In this document: positions 35,501 through 44,500 of the stretch, piece by piece
Position numbering within the stretch: position 1 is the first letter of the stretch
How the letters are laid out: the number at the start of each line of letters is the position of its first letter
The notes under the pieces: model-generated
What the model was told of the DNA's origin: nothing
Databases searched by the model: none
Seen by the model: the letters and a program-made list of their open reading frames with translations, nothing else
Source: Bacillus vallismortis
GTDB taxonomy: Bacteria; Bacillota; Bacilli; Bacillales; Bacillaceae
Direction: 5' to 3'
Length of the DNA: 64,000 nucleotides
Assembly (NCBI RefSeq): GCF_040784915.1
Contig: NZ_CP160797.1
Location: forward strand, 1,912,137-1,976,136
Translations under genes and position numbers: made by a program

Positions 35501-38500
35501 CGATATCGATCTATGCGATGAGCATGGCACGATTTACGTGCGGATGAAAGGTTTTTCGACGAGAGTAATGGAGGCTGATATACAAACCGAACCATCAAAA
35601 ATGAACGCTGAAACTTTATTGCTTCAGCCCGTTTGGCAAGAACAAAAGGCAGCTGACGGAGCAGGTCCAAAAAAATATGCAGAGCACCTCGTGTTCCTAT
35701 GTGAATATGATCAAGAGACGAGAAAACAGATTGAAGCAGTACTCAAGGGTGTCCATGTTTTCAGCCTGGAAGCAAGGCCTTCTTCAATGGAGGCGCGTTT
35801 CCATTCATATACGGAACAAGTGTTTAAAAAGGTACAAGAGCTCATTCGCACGAAATCGAAAGGCGACACGCTTATTCAGGTCGTAACCTCTTCCGAAGGA
35901 GAACAGCAGGTGTTTTCAGGGCTGACAGGACTGCTGAAAACAGCAGGGCAGGAAAATGCCAAACTAACCGGCCAAATGATTGAAGTCAGCAGTGAAGAAA
36001 GCGGAGAAAGCATTGCTGGCAAACTGAAAGAAAATCAAATGAGCAGCGATTCATATATCAAATATCAAAACGGCACTCGGTACATTGCTGATTGGCGTGA
36101 CATCAAAACGGCCAGCCGTGACATCAGCAAGCCGTGGAAAGACGATGGCGTTTATCTCATTACAGGAGGTGCCGGAGGATTAGGCCTTATTTTTGCAAAC
36201 GAAATCACGGAACAAACGAAGAATGCGACAGTCATTTTGACAGGCCGCTCACCTCTTAGCGAAAGCAAAAGGAAAAAGCTTAAAGAGCTTCGCGACAAGG
36301 GGGCTGAGGTCACCTATCGGCAAACAGATGTGTCCGATAAGATTGGAGTCTGCCAGCTCATCGACGAAATTCAGAAAACGTACGGCCGTCTAGACGGCAT
36401 TCTTCATAGCGCGGGAATCATCAAAGACAGCTACATGGTCAATAAACCGGCAGAAGACCTGCACGACGTGCTGGCGCCTAAAGTAAAAGGGCTTGTTTAC
36501 CTAGACGAAGCGAGCAAGGACTTGCCATTGGACTTCTTTATTCTCTTTTCCTCTCTTTCAGGAAGTTTAGGAAGCATTGGTCAATCTGACTATGCGGCAG
36601 CCAATGTATTTATGGATATGTATGCAGGCTATCGAAATGGGCTTGCCGAAATCAGCCAGCGGCACGGAAAGACACTTTCCATAAACTGGCCGTTATGGAG
36701 AGAGGGCGGCATGAAGGTCGACCAAGAAACAGAGAAAAGGCTTGTGCAACTGGCCGGGATTGTTCCGATGAGAGCAGAAAAAGGAATTCAGGCATTATAT
36801 CAAGCGTTTCATTCCGAAGCAAACCAAGTCATGGTGATTGAAGGCGATGGGCATAAGATAAAACAAAACATGTTCGCAAAAACCGTCTCAGCACCTATGG
36901 AAAAGAAGGAAACAGAGAACTTGACTGACCAAGTAAAAAGCATTGATACAGACAGTTTGCTGGATAAAGTAAAGGCGATGTTAAAACGGGAGGTCGCCAA
37001 GCTGTTAAAGGTCAAGCTTGAAACGATTGATGATCATGCCGAGATGACGGTGTATGGATTTGATTCTATCTCAATGACGGAATTCACAAACCATATGAAC
37101 CGCGCCTATAAGTTAGAGCTGACGCCAACCGTCTTTTTTGACTACCCGACGATTCATGCGTTTGGCAAGCATTTGGCCGAAGAATATCAAGCGGTATTTG
37201 CGAACACATTTGCTGTGCGCGCTGTATCGGCTCAGGTTCAGCCTGCTGCCAAACAGGAGCAACCCTTACATGTCAAAGCTAAAAGACGCCGAAAGCAGCA
37301 AGTCATACTGCCAAACGCCGCACAAAGTGAAGCTGGCCATGAGCCAATTGCGATTGTAGGCATAAGCGGGATTTTCCCTATGGCGAAAGATGTTGATGCG
37401 TTCTGGGAGGCTTTAAAAGAGGGCCAAGACTGCATGACGGAAATTCCGAAAGACCGCTGGGATTGGCGGGAATATGAAGGGGATCCGGCGAAGGAAGGCA
37501 ATAAAACGAATGTAAAATGGGGCGGTTTTATCGACGGAATTGCCGATTTTGATCCATTATTCTTCGGCATCTCCCCGCGTGAAGCTGAACAAATGGAACC
37601 TCAGCAGCGCTTACTGTTGACTTACGCCTGGAAAGCGATCGAAGATGCAGGATATTCGGCGAAACGTCTGTCAGGCACAAAAACAGGCGTCTTCATTGGA
37701 ACCGGAAATACAGGGTACAGCTCCCTTTTGTCAAAAGCCAACTCGGCAATAGAAGGCTCAGCGGCAGCCAATACGAGCCCTTCAGTCGGGCCGAACCGGG
37801 TCAGTTATTTCCTGAATCTTCATGGGCCGAGCGAACCGATTGATACAGCATGCTCCAGCTCATTGGTGGCGATCCACCACGCCATCTCTTCAATTGAGGA
37901 AGGCACTTGTGAGATGGCATTAGCAGGCGGCGTGAATACGATTATCCTTCCTGAGGTGTATATCAGCTTTGATAAAGCCGGTGCGCTCAGTAAAGAAGGG
38001 AAATGCAAGACATTTTCAAATCAAGCCGATGGTTTCGCTCATGGGGAAGGGGCCGGCATCCTGTTTCTGAAAAAGTTAAAAGCGGCTGAAGAAGCGGGAG
38101 ACCACATTTACGGAGTCATAAAAGGCAGCGCAATTAATCACGGCGGCCGTGCAGCATCTTTAACGACGCCTAATCCGAAGGCGCAGGCGGATGTCATTCA
38201 GTCGGCATATCAAAAAGCGGGTATCGATCCGAAAACCGTGACCTACATTGAAGCGCACGGAACCGGGACGGAGCTTGGAGACCCGGTTGAAATTAACGGA
38301 TTGAAATCAGCTTTTCAAGCATTGGGCATGAATGAAGGCGATGCATCAGCCAATCCTTATTGCGGACTGGGGTCTGTGAAGACAAACATCGGCCACTTAT
38401 CGCTGGCAGCAGGTGCAGCAGGGGTCATTAAAATATTATTGCAGCTTAAGCATAAAACCTTAGCGAAAAGTCTTCACTGCGAAACCGTGAATCCGTACAT

Positions 38501-41500
38501 TCAGCTGAAAAACAGTCCGTTCTATATCGTACGGGAAACGGAAGAATGGAAAGCGCTGAAAAATGAACAGGGAGAAGAGCTGCCTCGCCGAGCAGGTGTC
38601 AGTTCATTTGGGATCGGCGGCGTAAACGCCCACGTGATCATTGAGGAATATATTCCAGAAGCAGCCGATGAGATGATACCGTCCATCACACCTGAACATC
38701 CGGGTATCTTCGTTTTATCGGCTAAAAATGAAGCGCGGCTAAAAGAACAGGCACAGCAGCTGGCTGATGCGCTTGATAAGGAAACATATAGAGACGCAAA
38801 TCTTACACGCATCGCTTATACCCTGCAAGCAGGACGGGACGCGATGGAAGAACGTCTTGGGATTATTTCCGGTTCCGTTGAGGATTTGCAGCAAAAGTTA
38901 AAAGACTTTGCAGCAGGCAAAAGCGATGTGGAAGATTTATTTAGAGGCAGGATTGATAAAGGCACACTGCAAATGCTGACAGAGGACGAAGAGATTCAAG
39001 AAGCCGTCGAAAAATGGATGGAACGGGGAAAGTACGCAAAACTGCTTGAATTATGGGTAAAAGGGTTTGATGCAGACTGGACGAAACTGTATGGCGAGAA
39101 TGTGCCTAAGCGTGTCAGCTTGCCGACATATCCTTTCGCAAAAGACCGTTATTGGATCTCTGATCATATAGAAAAAAGCGGCAGCCCTGTAGCAAACAAA
39201 GACACTTCCCGCCTTGGCGCAGCCGTGCTGCATCCATTAATGCATCAAAACACATCGAACCTCTCGGAACAAAGGTTTAGCTCAATCTATACGGGAGAAG
39301 AGTTTTTCCTTGCCGATCATGTAGTCAAAGGCCAACGGATCTTGCCGGGAGTGGCGCATCTTGAATTGGCGCGGGCTGCCGTTGAGCAGGCGGCAGAGGT
39401 ACAAGGTGTTCCGTGCACCATGAAGCTAAAGAACGCGGTGTGGGTGCGCCCCATTGTTGTAGAGGGCCAGCCTCAGCACGTACACATTAAGCTTTTACCG
39501 GAGGAAAATGGTGAGATTTCCTATGAAATCTACGGTAATCCAGACATTGCGGGCGAACAGTCAATCGTCTACAGTCAAGGCAGCGCTGTATTGAGTCCTG
39601 CTGCAAATCAGCCGGCGGTTGATTTGCAGTCCTTGCGGGAGCAGTGTCAGCAAAGCCATTTCAGCGTTGACGAAGTATATGACACCTATCAAATGATCGG
39701 TTTTGAATATGGTCCTGCTTATCGCTGCATGGAAAAAATCTATACAGCCGAACATTTTGTTTTAGCAAGATTGTCATTGCATCCGTCTGCTTTAAATACG
39801 CTCAGCCAATACAACATGCATCCGGGGCTGATGGACTCTGCTTTGCAGGCGTCAAGCATTTTGACAGGCGCCGGAGATAACCAACTGACCCTGCCTTTTG
39901 CGGTTCAGGAGCTTGAAGTCTTCGGAGCATGCTCGTCAGAAATGTGGGTATACGCAAGATACAGTCAAGGCAGCAAGGCAACTGATAAGGTGCAAAAACG
40001 GGATATTGATATGTTAGATGAGAACGGCAAAGTTTGCGTACGGCTGAAAGGATTATCTTTCAGAGCAGCGGAAGGCGGAAATGGATCGACGGAACCTGAT
40101 CAAATGCTGGAAACCTTGATGTTTGAAGAAAAGTGGGTGCCTAAGGATTGTGAAAAAGAACATTCTGAGCCTCATTACGAACGGCACATTGTCATGCTTT
40201 GTGACATGAATGGCCTCACAAAAGACAGCATTGAATCAAGAGTTAAAGGAGCGGAATGCATCGTTTTGGATTCTTTCCGCGAAGGACTGGCAGAAAGGTT
40301 CCAAGATTATGCCGAACAAGCGCTTAAGACGGTACAGGATCTTCTCAAAAGCAAGCCGCAAGGCAATGTCCTGATTCAGCTGCTTACTTCTGCAGAAAGA
40401 AAGCAGTACTCATTTTCAGGGCTATCGGCGCTCCTTAAAACCGCCAGCCTGGAGAATAAAAAATGGATAGGCCAGACGATTGAAATCGATTCAAACGAAA
40501 ACATTGAAAGTATAGCAGAAAAACTGAGAGAGAATAAAAGACACGCAGGAGATCAGCGCATCAAATACGAAAAGGGCAAACGGTACATCAATGATTTGCG
40601 TGAAATGCAAATGGCTGATCGGGAAATAAGCCTGCCGTGGAGAGATAAGGGAGTATACCTCATCACAGGCGGCGCAGGAGGACTTGGGTTTATTTTTGCA
40701 AAAGAGGTTGCTCGTCAAGCTGAACAGCCTGTGCTCATTCTGACAGGCAGATCTGCATTGAATGCAGATCAAGAGACGCAGCTTAACGAACTTCAGCGAT
40801 TAGGGGCCCGAGCAGAATATAGGCGGGTTGATGTGACGCAAGCGGAAGAAGCCTCCGGGCTCATCACAAGCATTACGTCTGATTACGGAGACTTGAATGG
40901 TGTCATTCACAGCGCAGGCCTGATTAAAGATAACTATCTCATGAACAAAACCAACGAAGAACTGACACAAGTTTTTGCTCCTAAGGTAAAAGGGCTTGTG
41001 AATGTGGATGAGGCAACCGAGCATCTCGCGTTAGATTTCTTTATCCTCTTTTCTTCAATATCCGGTGTCGCCGGCAGCGCGGGGCAGGCGGATTATGCGA
41101 TGGCTAATGCGTTTATGGACAGTTATGCCGCTTATCGAAATGAGCTGGTGACCGCCATGTACAGGCATGGGCAAACGCTGTCGATCAATTGGCCGCTCTG
41201 GAAAGAAGGCGGTATGCGCGCGAATAAAGAAATTGAAAACATGACTTTGAAAAACACAGGTGTGACTCCAATGCGAACTGAGACCGGCATTCAGGCGCTG
41301 TATAAAGGTTTGGCATTCGGCAAAGATCACGTCATCGTCATGGAAGGGATCAGAGACATGATGAGGGAAAAGCTGACTCAAAAGCCGTCTTCTGATGATG
41401 TGCCAATGCAAACAGCGCAAGTACCGGTGACACCTGAAGCCAGGATGGGTCAAGACCATTTGTTTGACCACATTCAAGAAGCTTTGAAGCAAACAATCTC

Positions 41501-44500
41501 TCAATTGCTCAAAATCAAACCTGAAGAGATTGACACGGATATGGAGTTTAATCAATATGGTTTTGATTCGATTACGTTAACTGAATTCGCAAATACACTG
41601 AATGAGCAGTACAAGCTGGATCTCACGCCTACGATCTTCTTTGAGCACGCAACTGTTCATGCATTTGGAGCGTATCTGTCAGAAGAATATCCGAATGCTT
41701 TTACAGCAGCCCAATTGTCTAACGAATCTGAAATGCCGATACAGCCTGTCAAACAAAATATAAAAAATATGACGTTTTCGACTGAAAACCGCTTTGTAAA
41801 CCCTTCGGTAACGCCAGTAGAAAAGACAGCTGATCATAGGCCTGAGCCTATCGCGATTGTCGGGATGAGCGGTGTTTTCCCGAAGGCAAAGGACATCGAG
41901 GAATACTGGAAGAACCTGAAAGCGGGCGCGGATTGTATTACAGAGGTTCCAAAAGACCGCTGGGATTGGCAGGAGTATTACGGAGACCCTCTAAAAGAAT
42001 CGAATAAAACAAACGTCAAATGGGGCGGTTTTATTGATGAAGTCGCTGACTTTGATCCATTGTTCTTCGGCATATCGCCGCTTGAGGCTGAGCAGATGGA
42101 GCCTCAGCAACGCCTGTTAATGACCTATGCGTGGCAGGCGATAGAAGAAGCGGGGTACTCAGCGAGAAGCCTGTCAGGAACCAAAACGGGCATCTTCATT
42201 GGGACTGGAAACACGGGGTATAGTTCACTGCTGTCAAATCTAGACATAGAAGGCTCAGCAGCTGCGAATATGAGTCCTTCTGCCGGACCGAATAGGGTCA
42301 GTTATTTCCTGAACATTCATGGACCGAGCGAACCGATAGATACTGCATGCTCAAGCTCTTTGGTCGCCATTCATCATGCGGTATGCGCAATTGAAAACGG
42401 AAACTGTGAAATGGCGATTGCAGGAGGTGTCAACACAGTCGTAACGCCGCAAGGCCATATCGCTTATGATAAGGCCGGGGCGCTGAGTAAAGAAGGAAGG
42501 TGCAAAACATTTTCTGATAGAGCCGATGGGTTCGCAGTCAGTGAAGGCGCCGGCATTCTCTTCCTGAAAAAACTGACAGCGGCTGAACGAGACGGTGATC
42601 ATATTTACGGTGTCATCAAAGGAAGTGCGGTAAACCACGGAGGCCGCGCAAACTCTCTGACGACTCCTAATCCGAAGGCTCAGGCGGATGTCGTAAAAAC
42701 AGCATATGAAAAAGCGGGAATCGATCCAAGAACTGTTACTTACATTGAAGCGCATGGAACCGGAACAGAGCTTGGTGATCCAGTAGAAATCAACGGCCTG
42801 AAAGCGGCATTTCAAGAGCTGTATGAAAAAACGGGTGACCCGGCTGTTCAAGGCAGCCATTGCGGACTTGGGTCAGCGAAAACAAACATCGGTCATTTAT
42901 CACTGGCGGCCGGTGTGGCGGGTGTCATTAAAGTGTTATTGCAGCTAAAACATAAGACGCTTGTAAAAAGCCTGTACAGTGAAACCATCAATCCGTATAT
43001 CAGACTGGAAGGCAGCCCGTTTTATATTGTGCAGGAATCCAAAGAGTGGGAAGTGCTGCAGGATGAAGCTGGCCGAGAGCTGCCACGGCGCGCCGGCATT
43101 AGTTCATTTGGCATAGGCGGCGTCAATGCCCACGTGGTCATTGAGGAATATATTCCAAAAGAAACCACTCGATCTGCACAAGCGCCAGCTGTGACAGCAC
43201 AACACCCGGGCATCTTTATCTTGTCAGCAAAGGATGAAAATCGTCTGAAAGACCAAGCCCAGCAATTAGCAGACTTTATCAGCGGCCAACCTGTCACATC
43301 TCGTGATCTCACTGATATTGCTTATACACTCCAAGAAGGGCGTGATCCAATGGAGGAAAGATTAGGGATCATCGCTGTCTCGGCGGAGGACTTGCTGGAA
43401 AAACTGAACCTCTTTATAGCCGGACATGCGAGTACGCAGTACATGTCAGGCAGAGCGGACAAAGGGATTGTACAGACATTGAGATCAGATGATGAAATAC
43501 AGAAAACGCTCAAAAGCAGCTGGGAGCCCGGAACATATGAAAGGCTGCTTGAATTATGGATAAAAGGCATGGAAATAGATTGGAGTAAACTGTATGGCGG
43601 CAAACAGCCGAAACGCATCAGCCTCCCAACCTATCCATTTGCAAAAGAACGCTACTGGATAACGGATATGAAAGAAGAAGCAGTCACGCATCATGAACCA
43701 AATAGTTTCGAAACAGCAGCATTGCACCCGCTAGTACAGTCCAACACATCCGATTTGTCAGAGCAGCGTTTCAGCTCGACCTTTACAGGTGCTGAGTTCT
43801 TTTTCACCGATCATAAGGTGAAGGGAAGCCCAGTCATGCCGGGTGTAGCATATCTTGAGATGGTTCATGCCGCCGTTTCGAGAGCAGTGAGAGAACTCAA
43901 AGATGAGCAAGCTGTTATCCATATCAAAAATGTTGTGTGGGTGCAGCCGATTGTGGCGGGCGGGAAGCCTATTCAAGCCGATATCAGTCTAGATCCCCAG
44001 CAGGACGGTGAGATGGCCTTTAACATCTATACTGCGGATGGGCACAATGGGCGGAAAATACACTGTCAAGGCAGTGCTGCAATCAGCCGAGCAGGAGGTA
44101 TTCCAGTTCAGGATATCAGCATGCTTCAAGATCAATGCAGTCTAAGCACCCTTTCCCACGAGCAATGTTATGAATTATTTAAGGCAATCGGCATTGACTA
44201 CGGACCTGGTTTTCAAGGAATAGATCGGCTTTATATTGGCCGTAATCAAGCCTTGGCAGAGCTTTCCCTGCCTCTTGGTGTGTCTCACACGCTGGACAAA
44301 TTTGTTCTTCATCCAAGTATGGCAGACTCTGCTTTACAAGCATCAATCGGGCTGAAACTGAATTCCGGTGACGAGCAGCTTTCCCTGCCTTTTGCGCTGC
44401 AAGAGCTCGAAATATTCAGCCCGTGTACAGATAAAATGTGGGTTTCTGTGACATCTCGTCCAAATGAGGACAGAATACAGAGACTGGATATTGATCTCTG

